Source of the DNA: Symbiodinium kawagutii
Lineage: Eukaryota > Sar > Dinophyceae > Suessiales > Symbiodiniaceae
DNA: 64,000 nucleotides
Assembly: GCA_009767595.1 (NCBI GenBank)
Contig: VSDK01013445.1
Coordinates: 6,449 to 70,448, forward strand
Direction: 5' to 3'
Shown here one piece after another: positions 11,423 to 22,118 of this stretch. Every line of letters starts with the position of its first letter. Positions within the stretch are counted from its first letter, which is position 1. A program made the translations under genes and the position numbers. The notes beneath the pieces are model-generated. The model ran no database searches, was not told the DNA's origin, and was given only the letters and a program-made list of their open reading frames with translations.

Positions 11423-11535
11423 CGACACCGACACCTATGGAATTACCTCGCCGCTCATCGCTACCAAGTGGCCGCCACGACACCCGTGGTGTCTACGACT
11501 TTGCTGGACAAGTGCTTGCACTGCGCCTGGAGCGA
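11423..11535 (+). CDS. exon candidate, frame uncertain
   Basis: GC-rich islet open in three plus frames. The most protein-like frame is NYLAAHRYQVAATTPVVSTT followed by LLDKCLHCAW. The acceptor may be GTGTAAAG. No family recognised. Confidence 0.25.
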
Positions 11536-11599
11536 TAAAGTTATGGAAAAAATTGGGGTTATACTCGGTACTTGTTATTGGTTGTTGTTGGTGAGAACT

Positions 11600-11790
11600 G
11601 CTTGTAGTTGGTTCTAGTTGGTTCTAGTTGGTTCTAGTTGGTTGGAAGTGGTGATAGTTTTTCATAGTTGGTTCTAGTTGATTTTAGTTGGTTAGAAGTG
11701 ATGATAGTTGATGATAGTTGGTTCTAGTTGGTTCTAGTTGGTTCTAGTTGGTTGGAAGTGGTGATAGTTGATGATAGCTGATCATAGTTG
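11600..11790 (+). repeat. GTTCTAGTTG array with 110-bp higher-order period
   Basis: A 10-bp unit GTTCTAGTTG is tandemly repeated, and the block at 11611-11657 recurs at 11721-11767, so two higher-order copies are offset by exactly 110 bp. Confidence 0.85.
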
Positions 11791-12528
11791 CATATTGGCC
11801 TATTATATTTGACTTTTTGTTGGTGCTTGGAGTTTGCTATTGATACTACTAGGTCAACCATGGCTGCACAACCATTGTCAGCATCAATGATCCTGGTTTG
11901 ACGATCATTCAACTCAATTAGCCATCAACCAACCATTATCAACCACTCCTCAACCATCAACTAGCCATCATCAACATTCATATGATGTCGCTGGTCTCTC
12001 GACTCTTTTGAAGGCATTGAGCCACATCATATGGTTGCATCCCAGGCAGATCCGAATACCACAACATTGGATCCGAATTGCCAGCTGGTCCACCGCTACC
12101 AGGACAGCCACCGCTGAACATTGCACTATGTGGATGGACCAACGGTCACCAAACAAGGAATCCAAAAATAGTTGCTGCAAGCACCAATCAACCACTCACT
12201 GGCGGATTAACCCTTGCTCATGGGCTTTCTTAACCATGAACCAATGGACCTTTTTTTGTTGCCGGGGGCGTCCAACGGTTTGCCCTCAACAATCCCAAAG
12301 CTGGGCAGCGGATACTGTAATTGACCATCAAACGGCCATTTGTGAACGCCCGTCAAAACACCATGAAACCATCAATAACCACTACCAATCATTCATGAAT
12401 CATGAGTTCACCATGAATTAACTATGAATTAGCGATTGATCAAATCACCAATTCGCCATCAATTCACCACCAAATTCCCCATCTACCACCAATTCACCAG
12501 CTATTCCCCAGCTTTCATGAGCTGAGAC

Positions 12529-12594
12529 CGTCCTTCTCCATGGCAGCCGGGGCTGCAGGGCCCCCACCAGCCTCGCAGTTCACCGTTTCGAGGC
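12529..12594 (-). CDS. MFS_2 transporter exon: loop before the last helix
   Basis: 66-bp exon with a very strong pyrimidine-rich acceptor (CTTGGGCTTGGGCCTCGCAG) and donor GACG/GTCTCA. It starts in the phase in which the TM11 exon at 13602-13688 ends (G + GC gives Gly) and reads LETVNCEAGGGPAAPAAMEK, a hydrophilic linker. A plus-strand frame (MAAGAAGPPPASQFTV...) is also open, so the strand is not certain, but phase agreement favours minus. Confidence 0.45.
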
Positions 12595-12797
12595 CTGCGA
12601 GGCCCAAGCCCAAGAAGGTCATGGAAGAGAAGAAGGCGCCTACCATCGGTGCCGGCGGTGCCACCGTGGCACCTCACCCGGGGGGCCCCTGCCGTGGTGA
12701 AATGACTGGGTGAGCGCATCGTTGGTGGGGGACTTGGGGTACCTTTGTGAGGCTTCTTGTGCCTTGGCTGCGGTGGTTTCATGGAACAAAAATGGCT

Positions 12798-12880
<83 letters not shown>

Positions 12881-12920
12881 TTGGGGATGAGGATCATGAA
12901 GGATCATGAAGGATCATGAA
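12798..12920 (+). repeat. (TGA)n microsatellite plus 3 x 10-bp repeat
   Basis: About 27 pure TGA/GAT units (12798-12880), then GGATCATGAA three times from 12891. The long poly-Met and poly-Ile frames over it are artefacts of the microsatellite. Confidence 0.97.
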
Positions 12921-13601
12921 GGATGGCTTGATCATTGGCTATTGGAGGATATCGTGATTGCCAAGTAGCCATTTTGTGCTGGTAAATGATGGCTAGCTAT
13001 GCGCAGAGTTGGCTAACAGTGATGACATCATGGTTTAATGCAGGTAGAGTCATGGTTTGTCGTTGGTTCGATGATGGGAAGCAATGGTTTAATGATGGAT
13101 AGCGTTGATGAGTCATGGCGGTTCAGGATGCTGGTGGCTGATCACGAGCATGAATCACAGTCAATGAGTCAATTGGGGTTAACCATGGTGCTTGGCTATG
13201 GTTCAAAATTGCTGCTCACAGCTGGCCATTTCATGACGGCTTACATATGGTCAATGATTCTTCTCTGCCATCATGGTTCAGTAACAGGATGGTTGCCGGT
13301 GGTCATCGATGGATAATGATGGCCGATGATGGTGTGCCATAGTTCAGTGTTGGCTGCATTATCTTGAACAATCGTGGTTTAATGACTACACCTGATCATG
13401 GCTGGCAATGCTTCATTCCAACCTAATATCAAAGTCATCAATAACAAAATGAGTGCTTAACAGCTGATAATCCCCATGCTCGTACATGTTGGCCATACTA
13501 ACGAGGCTTCAACCACCAGTTCAAGCAACCATTGAACCATGAACATCCACTACCCACAACATTCACCAGGAGGATTGTTCAGTGATGGCGAATCCGTTCA
13601 C

Positions 13602-13688
13602 CTTGGGGGCGTCTCGGAGCTGTGGTAAGCGCGCTGGTCTCCACGCCTGCAAAGTTCTGCGTCATGGCCAGGGCGCCAAAAATGATAC
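13602..13688 (-). CDS. MFS_2 transporter exon: TM11
   Basis: 87-bp exon between CGCATGGCAG and CCCAAG/GTGAAC. The frame IIFGALAMTQNFAGVETSAL is a hydrophobic helix matching the segment that follows the G-x-R-R-x-G signature of MFS_2 carriers. Its first two bases complete a Gly codon with the last base of the exon at 14549-14660, giving a continuous RKRQG/IIFGAL junction. It ends in phase 1, which suits the exon at 12529-12594. Confidence 0.65.
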
Positions 13689-14548
13689 CTGCCATGCGGT
13701 TGCCACGAAGGTCACCAGGTCAAGCACTCAGAGCTGATGACTGATGCTTCATCGATCATTAATTGATATCATTTGTCCAGTTTTGGATGGTTCATTGTCG
13801 GATGATCAGTGGTTAACCGTGGTTCATAATGGAGAATGATCATGAATGATGGCGGGTCATTACTGCTCACTACTGATGCTGACAGATGACTAACAAATAC
13901 ACTTAATTGAGAACTAGTCTGCCGGAAAAAAATGAGGACATAAAACAGAGCTATGAAACATTATGGCATGAAGCAAGTGAACATGTTCATTCACATTCAT
14001 GAAGCCAGTGAATGAGATCATCGAATTGATCATAGTTTTTTCAGTGATCAGATCTGCAGGGAACCCCAGGGAGGTGATCTTGCACAGCATCGGTTCCGCT
14101 GGTAACCATCTACAGGGCCATGGAAAGTGCAGCTTTTGAACCATGTTCGCCCGGATGTTCGCGTACTGCAAAAGGCCTTGTTTCAATATGTTTCATTGCT
14201 TTGCACCACCGTCCCAATCATCATCAACAACCCAGGTCTTCACCCATCCCGGGTCAACAATATCCATGACCAGAATTAAGGCTTCAATCAGCTGGTATTT
14301 TGTGAGATGACAATGTCATCAACGTTCAATTGTCCAGTGTCTAGAAGATGTCCATGATCATTTCATGAGTTCATCTCAGAAAGTGCGGGATCATCGGCAT
14401 TTCGGCATGTCAATGGCGACCTGATGCTTTCCCAATTGCAGATCCAACTCTGAATAAACGACCTCCAGCGTTGCCATAAATGGCTGCTGATTTATCATGA
14501 AACATGCAGCGCTTCACGGCCGGATGCCCCATTCACTTGATCACTCGC

Positions 14549-14660
14549 CTTGTCTCTTTCGGCCGGGCACGGCACCGAAGATGCAATCTTCATCCACCAG
14601 CCAACACTGTGCGGAAACACGCCTGGGATCCAGCAAAGCAAAAACATCCATGAGAAAATC
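14549..14660 (-). CDS. MFS_2 transporter exon with DEDC..RKRQG signature
   Basis: 112-bp exon after CCACCTGGCAG. It reads DFLMDVFALLDP..., then QCWLVDEDCIFGAV and PGRKRQ. The DEDx(7)GRKRQG pattern corresponds to the D-x-D-x(3)-G-x-R-R-x-G block before TM11 in MFS_2/GPH symporters. It only splices in frame to the next exon if the donor is AAG/GCGAGT, a GC donor with otherwise perfect consensus; the alternative GT donor (TTCG/GTGCCG) also keeps phase but loses the signature. GC donors are common in dinoflagellates. Confidence 0.65.
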
Positions 14661-15010
14661 CTGCCAGGTGGCTCCCCCTGACCACTACCACTACCACTAT
14701 CTCTCACTATCTTTGAAGGCTCAAATTTTGACCCAAAACCAATGCTTTCTCAAAATCATTATGAACCCAGCGAGCCGCCATCGAGGCTGAGGCGAGCCGC
14801 TCAAGATGGAACGTCCTGATGGACATCCACAGCCTAAAATGCTCATTTTTCTTGGGCAAAAACCATGGGCAACCCATCCACCACCCAGCGATTTCCAGGC
14901 TGCCAAAAGGAGAAGCTCGAAAGGCCCAGTCGGGTGGTGAAGGCCCACACGAAGACCTGTCATGCTTTTGGGCCCTGTGCACCCGACAGCCAGTGCCAAC
15001 TTGTGCTCAA

Positions 15011-15043
15011 GAGAGATGGGAGGCCAACATCGCATTGGGGAAC
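15011..15043 (-). CDS. MFS_2 transporter exon candidate: FPNAML segment
   Basis: A short stretch after CGACCGAGAG completes an Arg codon with the 15333-15405 exon and reads FPNAMLASHLS, like the P-x-A-M-L-A motif in the same position of MFS_2 proteins. The donor is unclear: a stop follows, and only a GA-type donor would allow joining onwards, so the right border is tentative. Confidence 0.3.
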
Positions 15044-15332
15044 CTCTCGGTCGCAGTGTTCGCAACCAATTCACCTTGACATCACTTAACCATTCTCAAC
15101 CCTCAACTGAATATCATCAAATCATAAATTAACCATCATCACCCACTAAACAAGTCTGACTTGACCACTACTTCACCATCAATTACTCATCATAAATCAC
15201 CATTAATGCCAACCCTGGCGTAATCACACCTAGTTTATCAACAAAAGGTATCCCCTAAAAAACCTTGCTTTCCTACGGAAAATGGTGCCCCTCAGGTGAT
15301 CATTCACCACGGGTACCAGCCATGACGATCAC

Positions 15333-15405
15333 CGTCCAGGCACCATGGCGATGCTGGCGTCGGCCCAGCCGATGATCAAAAAGGTGCAAACCGCGTTGAG
15401 CAAAC
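15333..15405 (-). CDS. MFS_2 transporter exon: TM9/10
   Basis: 73-bp exon with an excellent acceptor (CTTCTCCTCCGCTCCCAG) and donor CG/GTGATC. It reads LLNAVCTFLIIGWADASIAM then VPGR, a hydrophobic helix. Its start phase (needs one base) fits the exon at 16378-16455. In MFS_2 proteins this helix is followed by the PNAML and DxD motifs, as found downstream here. Confidence 0.6.
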
Positions 15406-15439
15406 CTGGGAGCGGAGGAGAAGTGGTGGTTGATGGGTA

Positions 15440-16060
15440 ACTCAATTGTTAACCATCACCAAACTAGGGTAGCTAATTGTTGGCTAACTAGGTGGTTAAT
15501 TAACTAGTTGAGTAGTTGCTAACTAGGAACTAGTTGATTAGTTGATCAGTTAACTAGGTGGTTAGTTAACTAGTTGAGTAGTTGATCAATTGACCAGTTG
15601 ATTAGATTAGATAGTTGATTAGTTGATCAATTGACTAGGTGATTACTCAACTAGTTGCTAGGTTAGTTAGTTGATTGTCAAAAGTTAGTTGATCATCATT
15701 CAATTAAGTAGGTGGTTAGTTAACTAGTTGAGTAGTTGATCAATTAACTAGGTGATTAATTCACTAGTTGATTAGTTGATCAATGAACTAGGTGATTAGA
15801 TTAACTAGTTGCTAGGTGATTCATAAACTAATCATTGAACAATGATTGTTGACCATGAAGTTGATGGTGATGAACGGTTAATGAATTAGTTGGGTGATCA
15901 ATGAACTAGTTAATGAATGATGATGAACTAGTTGATTGTTGACCATCACCTAGCTATTGATGAATTAGCTCGGTGATGGTCATTAGTTAGTTGCTTGTCA
16001 AAAGTGAGTTGATCATCATTCAATGAATTCAGCTGGGTGATCAATGGACTATTGAAGCAT
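15440..16060 (+). repeat. degenerate TAGTTGATCAATTGACTAGG repeats
   Basis: About 600 bases built from shuffled words (ACTAGTTGA, TTGATCAAT, TAGGTGATT) without a fixed period. Non-coding. Confidence 0.75.
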
Positions 16061-16377
16061 TGATGATGTCTCACTTGTGGCTCATTGTGATGACTAGTGA
16101 TTAATTATAGAGGTTGATTACATCGAGGTGATTGAATTGATGGTTAGGTGGCTGATTTATGATTGACATATGATTCACTTCTTAACCAATGGCGTATGAT
16201 GGACAAGAAATGGTGAATGGTTGCCATTGACAACCAGTAAACCATCATTCATCTGTTTGTCCATCCTAAACCCAGGCATTTGGCAGGGCCCTGAGCGCAG
16301 GCCCCCCCCCGGGCCCATCTGGATCCAGGGACGGCAGAGAATCACATAGTGAAGCAAGCGCCGGTCACGGGAACCAC

Positions 16378-16455
16378 TGAGATCTTGCCTGGCGATCTCA
16401 ACCATGTTGCCGAGCGAATGGGGCTTGGTCAGCTGCAGTCTCCTCTTCTTGGTGG
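16378..16455 (-). CDS. MFS_2 transporter exon: loop before TM9
   Basis: 78-bp exon after TTAAACGAAAG, reading TKKRRLQLTKPHSLGNMVEI then ARQDL. With donor CTCA/GTGGTT it ends in phase 1, giving Ser with the next exon. A GC donor (GCCAG/GCAAGA) 11 bases earlier is possible but breaks phase. The basic loop followed by a short amphipathic stretch suits the cytosolic side of an MFS protein. The open frame continues about 40 codons into the intron. Confidence 0.45.
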
Positions 16456-17220
16456 CTTTCGTTTAACTCGAGGAAAATAAAATAGTCAATTATAAACATT
16501 TTACTTCGCCAATTATAGATAATGATTGACTTTATATTTGTCAACTATGAAAAAAACTTGAGTTGGTGGCTATAGTCCAACATTAGTCAATTACTCTACC
16601 AACCAATCTGTTTTAACCACAAACTTGATTGGCACAGCCACAAGATCGCAGACTCACATGATGCAGTCAAATTCGCTAGTGTCGTCTCCTTGCCTTTATG
16701 AACTGCAAAGCCACCAACTAGTCCTCCCAACAAAGATGAAGATAGCTGGCAATGTACTCAAGGTCAGTGATGGTTCGTAGCGATTTTAAGGTTAGCTGGG
16801 CATTGCTCGATACGTTCCCCTGACATTCCTGTGGTCATACCTCTATTGTTCCTATCTCCAACCTGCGTGGGTTGGATATCGACGACCAAGCCCGCTGCCT
16901 GCCGTCGCCAGCGCTAAAGACACGCATGTAGATCAGGTTCAAGCCTGGTTTCATTGCGATCCAACGAGTTGGACAAAGGGGTGGCAACAACAATCATCAC
17001 AAAGGAAGGGGAACATGCCAAGGACTGTACCAGGACATCCCTGACTGTTGCCTGTCTGGAAATCGTCCAAATGGGAGTTTCTGAAGCCTTTGTCAATCTG
17101 GCTCGAGGTGATGAAGAATCCACGAACAACAATCTAGACAGGCAGTCATCGATTGACTACTGTGGCAAAAAAAGCAACCACTTTTAATACATTGAAGAAA
17201 ATCAACATTTTTGTGACCAA

Positions 17221-17325
17221 TTGGGTGTTTCTCAAAATAGGGGACCCCTAAAAATGGTTGGGTTACTATTAGAAATGACTATGAATGGATGATTAGGGGG
17301 TACCCCTATTCTAAGAAACACCCAA
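17221..17325. mobile_element. 105-bp hairpin (MITE-like), copy 1
   Basis: Terminal inverted repeats of about 30 bp: left arm TTGGGTGTTTCTCAAAATAG followed by GGGACCCCTAA, right arm TTAGGGGGTACCCC then TATTCTAAGAAACACCCAA. The middle contains AAAAATGGTTGGGTTA. Related but diverged sequences lie at 19510-19610, 27519-27617 and 62177-62292. No coding capacity, so at most a non-autonomous element. Confidence 0.65.
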
Positions 17326-18479
17326 ATCTGTATGTAGAGAATGAAGGCTGGGATCAATGGCCCAAGTTGATTTCCCAAGCTCAGCGCACTAACACCTTTA
17401 CAGAAAAACCATGCCAGGAACAGGTGGGGCGCAGCTGGGAGCAGAAAATGGAACGAATTCCGGAACAACCCTTGCCGTGAGAACATACAAGAAGCTCCAG
17501 TTTGGGTAACATCCATGTAAACATCACCCGTGCCAACATGTAAACATATCTCTATCCATCTATCGACCTATCATCGATCCATCGCTGTTGCATCAACCGA
17601 CTTCTCAGCTACAGTCAACAAGACAGCAAGCTGCCAACAAGACGACAAGCTGCCTGGCTACATGGCCAGCCAACCCCAAGCAACACCAGGGACCCTAGCA
17701 ACACCACCAGGCGATCCATGCAACCGCCGTGCACAGCTTCGCCCAGATACCAATCTCCGTGACTCCCGCTATGAGGCCACCGGCCACGATTACCTGGCTG
17801 GTGAATTCGAGCTGGTTGGGTGACAAATATATGTTGAGAACAGGGGAAAATGCTGGTAAATAGTTCATCACAAGGGATTATAAGCAACAAAGGTTGGGGA
17901 TATGACCCCCCAAAAGAAAAAACTTGTTCATGTAATGATGAAGGATTGGATAATCCACCTTCGATGGTTTAGCAGCTAGGGAATGACCGTTTTCCAGCCA
18001 GCTACGAGTATTTACATTCGATGATCAAAGGGTAACAAATGGCTTGGAAGGGGTTGGGGATAGCACATTCGTGCATGCTTCCATTTCCACTCCCGCGTAG
18101 AAATAGCGTTCTGAAATAAGACCCTCGAATGTTGGTGGTCCGTGGCATCCGCAGCTTGGGTCGCTCCACTCCCGAGGTGGGGAATGGAAATCGGGATCTC
18201 CGCTGGGACGGCGGGTCCTGGTGCCCCAGGTTGATGTTTGACACCTTAGAAGGTGCTCAATACGGATCACAGTCATCAGATATGTTTCATAATTGTAGTA
18301 ACGTTACAAGAAGCTCATGCCAACAAATTCGACTTGCCGAGGACAAATGGCGAACATGACACCCGACATCTGTTTGGAAACCCTATAAGGTAGCTTATAA
18401 ATGCTTATAACACGTACAACTACCTGTAAATCCCTGCCTATAACATCCTACATAACCATGGTGACTTACCTGCCGGCCG

Positions 18480-18625
18480 TGCACCTCCAAGTAAGCCCCT
18501 TGAAACCCTACGGCGGCGCGCCGGGCCAGGCCTGCAATCGCTCCCACCCCCCGAGCCGCAAGACGTAGGTCACGTAGTAGAACAGGGTGCTGCCGATGGA
18601 GGCACCATAGGCACCATGCCAAAAC
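18480..18625 (-). CDS. MFS_2 transporter exon: TM7, with frameshift
   Basis: Ends at a perfect donor CGGCAG/GTAAGT. One frame reads ARFWHGAYGASIGSTLFYYV then TYVLRLGG, very like the start of the second half of MFS_2 carriers, but hits a stop soon after. Another frame reads AGLARRAAVGFQGAYLEVHG up to the donor. The switch falls on a GGGGGG run at about 18550-18555: one added G would make a single frame. This is either a base-calling error or a real lesion. The left border (acceptor) is uncertain and may lie up to 100 bases upstream. Confidence 0.5.
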
Positions 18626-19033
18626 CTCGCAGCAAAGCATGGAAGCCCAGGGATTTTTGTGCGGCGTCCAACGGTTTGCCCACAGGCGTTGGCTCCATGA
18701 ACTCATGACATAGACGCAACGATTGGAGATAATCTGCCGGGCTTCCAGGGATGATGGTCAAAGATTCGTTGATGGTTGGTACTGTTTTTTTTGCCTGCGC
18801 CCTGCCTAAGGACTTGGTACTGTTGATGATGACCATTTATGGAGCTTGATCATGCTCGATGATGGTTGGTAATAGAGTTTAATCATGAATCATGGTTCAT
18901 GATGGTGATTGATGATGGTTAGTAGTAGGTAACGAGTAGCAGTACCTGGCGAATGACAGCGCGAATCATGTTTTGGTCAACGAAGACGGGGACCAACCAA
19001 GCACATCCAGGCACCTCGTCCCCAAGTGTTCAC

Positions 19034-19099
19034 CCGTCCCAGGTGCTTCACTGCCATGAGATGACGGAAGGCCATGTTGGGTGCAGCTTCCTCTGGCTC
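19034..19099 (-). CDS. MFS_2 transporter exon: central loop
   Basis: 66-bp exon, CGGTGCTTGGTCCAG acceptor and GG/GTGAAC donor, phase 0 to 0. It reads EPEEAAPNMAFRHLMAVKHL then GR, which looks like the cytosolic loop entering TM7. Confidence 0.5.
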
Positions 19100-19227
19100 C
19101 TGGACCAAGCACCGGGGGGCACCCGGCATCCCATGACCAAGGCTACCATGCCATGCTACACCCAGCGCCACCAGCAGCGCTCCTCGGGCGATCTCCTTCG
19201 ACAGCAGCCTCGGAATCTGGGCCGAAC

Positions 19228-19281
19228 CTCCCGCAGAATGTCCAGCACGCTGCCCGTGTCGGTGACGCTCACCTCTTCATC
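19228..19281 (-). CDS. MFS_2 transporter exon: central loop
   Basis: 54-bp exon, acceptor TCGTTGAG, donor GAG/GTTCGG, phase 0 to 0, reading DEEVSVTDTGSVLDILRE. It joins in phase to 19034-19099. The acidic stretch followed by DILRE suits the large central loop between the two halves of the carrier. Another open frame (IPRLLSKEIARGALLVALG) lies at 19140-19220; it is treated as intron but could be an exon. Confidence 0.4.
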
Positions 19282-19509
19282 CTCAACGATTTGTGGCAAC
19301 GCATGGAACGTGCAAGGCGTAGCGGTTGGTGATGGGAGATCATAGTAGTTGATCATGGTCGATGATGGTTGGGAATTTATGATTGATGATGGCTGAGGAT
19401 GATTGGTAGTGATGGTTGAGGATGTTTGATGATGGCTCATGTCTGATTGTTAATGAGCTGAAGATCTCCTGCTACTCTGGTGATGTCGGGGAATATTAAG
19501 AGCCATCTG

Positions 19510-19610
19510 CCCTTGTGGCACCAATAAAAATGGTTGGTTGTTTTTTTAATTTATGGTTGGTTGATTACTCGAAACCATTGGGGGTAACCCCCATTCTTAA
19601 GAAACCGCCA
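19510..19610. mobile_element. MITE-like hairpin family, partial copy
   Basis: Contains AAAAATGGTTGGTTG and, 40 bases later, a right-arm-like GGGGGTAACCCCCATTCTTA followed by AGAAAC, matching the element at 17221. The left arm is not recognisable. Confidence 0.4.
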
Positions 19611-19805
19611 GATAAACGTTTTGGGAAAAGAAAGAAATACAAACACTCAATCATAAAACGAGAACAAACTTAGACACTGATAAATCCTGTTCAAATATGA
19701 CTAATCACCATCATGCAACACCCATTGCCTTGAACCGTTACATGTCACTGTTGCCAGCCATTCACCAGCTCCAACCATAGCATGAACCACCCGGCAACCA
19801 CTCAC

Positions 19806-19915
19806 GGCTGCTCCAGCGGCTCTCCCCTGACTCCGTCCTTCAGGGCCACTGGTGCCTGCTTAGCTTCTTTGAAGATCGGCACCGCCTCCCAAAGAGCTCC
19901 GGGGAACCCATCGAT
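19806..19915 (-). CDS. exon, probably of the transporter gene
   Basis: Minus frame FIDGFPGALWEAVPIFKEAK then QAPVALKDGVRGEPLEQ, ending at a perfect donor CAGCC/GTGAGT. The left (acceptor) border is not resolved. Hydrophilic; the position suits the central loop of the MFS gene. No independent family match. Confidence 0.45.
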
Positions 19916-21110
19916 GAATAAAGACCAGCCAACAAGTCAGACAGCTAGGCCGATGCTAGGCCGATGCTAGGCCGATGGCTGGAACCAACGGTCAAGTTTG
20001 ATTTGAAAAAAGCTGAATGCTGTTGCTCAAATGCCTTCAACTAACAAGAAACAAAGCTGCGGAATTAACAGCTGACAACCGAGGCCCATATCACTGCTAC
20101 CACATACCAGCAACTGCCCTGGTCTTACTAATCAATTGGTGCATCTTGCCAAACGTGATCGTTAACCAGCAGAAGATTTGGGGGAATGGTTTGGTGTCAT
20201 CCCCATCTACAGACATACCTGTCTGAACCTTATTTTCCGAAAATATCCCTATAACTCGGCTTGCGAAGGGACATCCTGAAGAGCGAATAAGTGAACCCAG
20301 AAGCAAACAGTTCGATGATATATGGGGTTATCCATTCATGGGATTCATGGGGTTGCCCCAACCGTCACCATTTAGGGTCAAAGAATCCCAAATCTGGTAC
20401 TCAAATCTATCTCCCGTAGTTTCAGCCCACTTGTGCCCACTTCATCTCTGGTCCTATGTAAATTCAACATCCGTGTTAAGACCAAACATCGCCCAAAAAA
20501 TTGGGAAACCCCAATATGGAGATGTGACATGATGTGACGTGGCCAACGAAGGCGTTGCAGATGCCCATTTCAAGCTACAGTGAAGGTTTGTTGCCAATGG
20601 CTATTGCTGGTAGGCGTCAGTGATGCTTAGCAATGAGTCATTTTGCTTTGACAAAGCCTCCATGACAAGTGGCAAGAGTGCTACTAATGGGGCAGACCAA
20701 CTCGTAAGGTTCAAGCACAGGCAGAACCAAGGGGGCACCCACCAACGATCCCAACCCCACGGCGGCTTAGCCCTCCATGGCATCACTAAGCCGCACGCCT
20801 CTAAACTCACAAGGCCGAACAAAAAAATGTAAATCCTGGGCATGGGTGACTTCTGAGGAGCAGGCACCGAAAAACGCTGAAGAGCAGCAGGAACCGATTT
20901 TGAGACAAAAGTTCTGACTGCTAAAACCTACACATAGTGAATGTAGCGATAACTACGGCATGTATGACCCAAAAAAAATGCCGAAACCCAGGGATTCATT
21001 GATAGCAGAGGTACATAACCACCGCATTGAAAGGCCCGTTGCCTTGCCAACCCAACCAAGCCCGACCTGCCCATGAAAGGTGACCGTTGGTGACCCCCAA
21101 GCAGCATCAC

Positions 21111-21215
21111 TCGCGTTGCGGCCCAAGCGTCAGTGCTCCCAGACGATTCAACATCGATGCATCCTCAGCACCCGCGAAACGCCGTAGCGGTCCATCTTGC
21201 GGGAGGGGCGTCATG
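21111..21215 (-). CDS. exon, probably of the transporter gene
   Basis: 105-bp islet after CATCCAAG with donor GCGA/GTGATG. It reads MTPLPQDGPLRRFAGAEDAS then MLNRLGALTLGPQR; hydrophilic and basic. It lies between the N- and C-terminal halves of the MFS exons. Function not recognisable alone. Confidence 0.4.
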
Positions 21216-21666
21216 CTTGGATGGGGCAAATTTTGACATAGGTCAAGTCCTCTACATCAAGGGCTGAGTTTGCCATGTTTGATCACCGGAAAACCTCGGG
21301 GGTTCCAAAAAAACTCGGGCTGCACAGGCTCCAACGGAAGGTTTCTTCATCCAGGGTTGTGACCTTCAGTGGTCGCAAGCAGGTTTTCATATGATAAAAA
21401 AATTACCAAGTGTCATGTTGATCAAGTTAATCATTTTTTTGCTGGGGCATCGCTATGGGTTTGCCCTACCACTCACTCCGATATTCAAATGGGGATGAGT
21501 GGATAATCATATTGTGAGTTTTAATCAGGTGTTCAATGTTGTTTTTCATGTTGATCATTGTTTATATCCAAAACATGATCACGGAGTGTCATTGCAACTG
21601 CCATTTGGAAATGCTGTAGACAGAACTTCCCTCGTACCACCAGGAACTCCACCCACCACCTGCCAG

Positions 21667-21774
21667 CCCAGGATCCGCCATGAGAACTAGAACTGGGAGG
21701 GCTCCAAATCCACCACCCATCATGCAGGTATACTTGCACAGGCCTGCACCGGAGATGTCCGGAGCACCCATCAA
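21667..21774 (-). CDS. exon candidate, possible membrane segment
   Basis: Open minus frame MGAPDISGAGLCKYTCMMGG followed by GFGALPVLVLMADPGLAG, ending near GGCAG/GTGGTG. The glycine/leucine-rich part could be a transmembrane helix. Borders uncertain. Confidence 0.35.
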
Positions 21775-21902
21775 CTTCCGTTAAACCGCAGGGCCTTGAC
21801 TTTCTTCGAGGTCATGACCGTCATCACCTATTGTTACTTCATGATGGCGTCCAAGTTGCAGCTCCTAACCTGCTATGATTGACATGGCTGTGGGTCAGTT
21901 CA

Positions 21903-21997
21903 CCCTGTACCCCTGGTTCCCCATCATTAACCATTGTTTTCCTTGTTATTAGTGGTTATTATCCCCCATTATTGGTTGGTTAATATTGACCCATGGC
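21903..21997 (+). repeat. diverged dispersed repeat, copy A
   Basis: About 95 bases clearly related to 40387-40485: both begin CCCTGTACCCCTGGTT and run through ACCATTG, TCCCCCAT and TAATATTG. Roughly two-thirds identity by eye. Confidence 0.55.
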
Positions 21998-22036
21998 CGC
22001 ATGCTCAACCAATCACTAGCCACTTCTGAGCCCTAC

Positions 22037-22118
22037 CAGGCCCTGCCACTGCATAAAGCCTTCGAGTCCCGCGGCCGCCTTCTACAACGATCCTCTCCTC
22101 TTTGTAAGGATAGATCTC
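22037..22118 (-). CDS. exon, probably of the transporter gene
   Basis: 82-bp exon with a clear acceptor (GGTGGCTGCTCGCAG) and donor CCTG/GTAGGG. It reads EIYPYKEERIVVEGGRGTRR then LYAVAGP. Charged, soluble segment; the position implies a loop in the N-terminal half of the carrier. No other family seen. Confidence 0.45.

Noticed and set aside
12640..12919. Poly-Ile and poly-Met ORFs
   Set aside because: Translation of the (TGA)n microsatellite.
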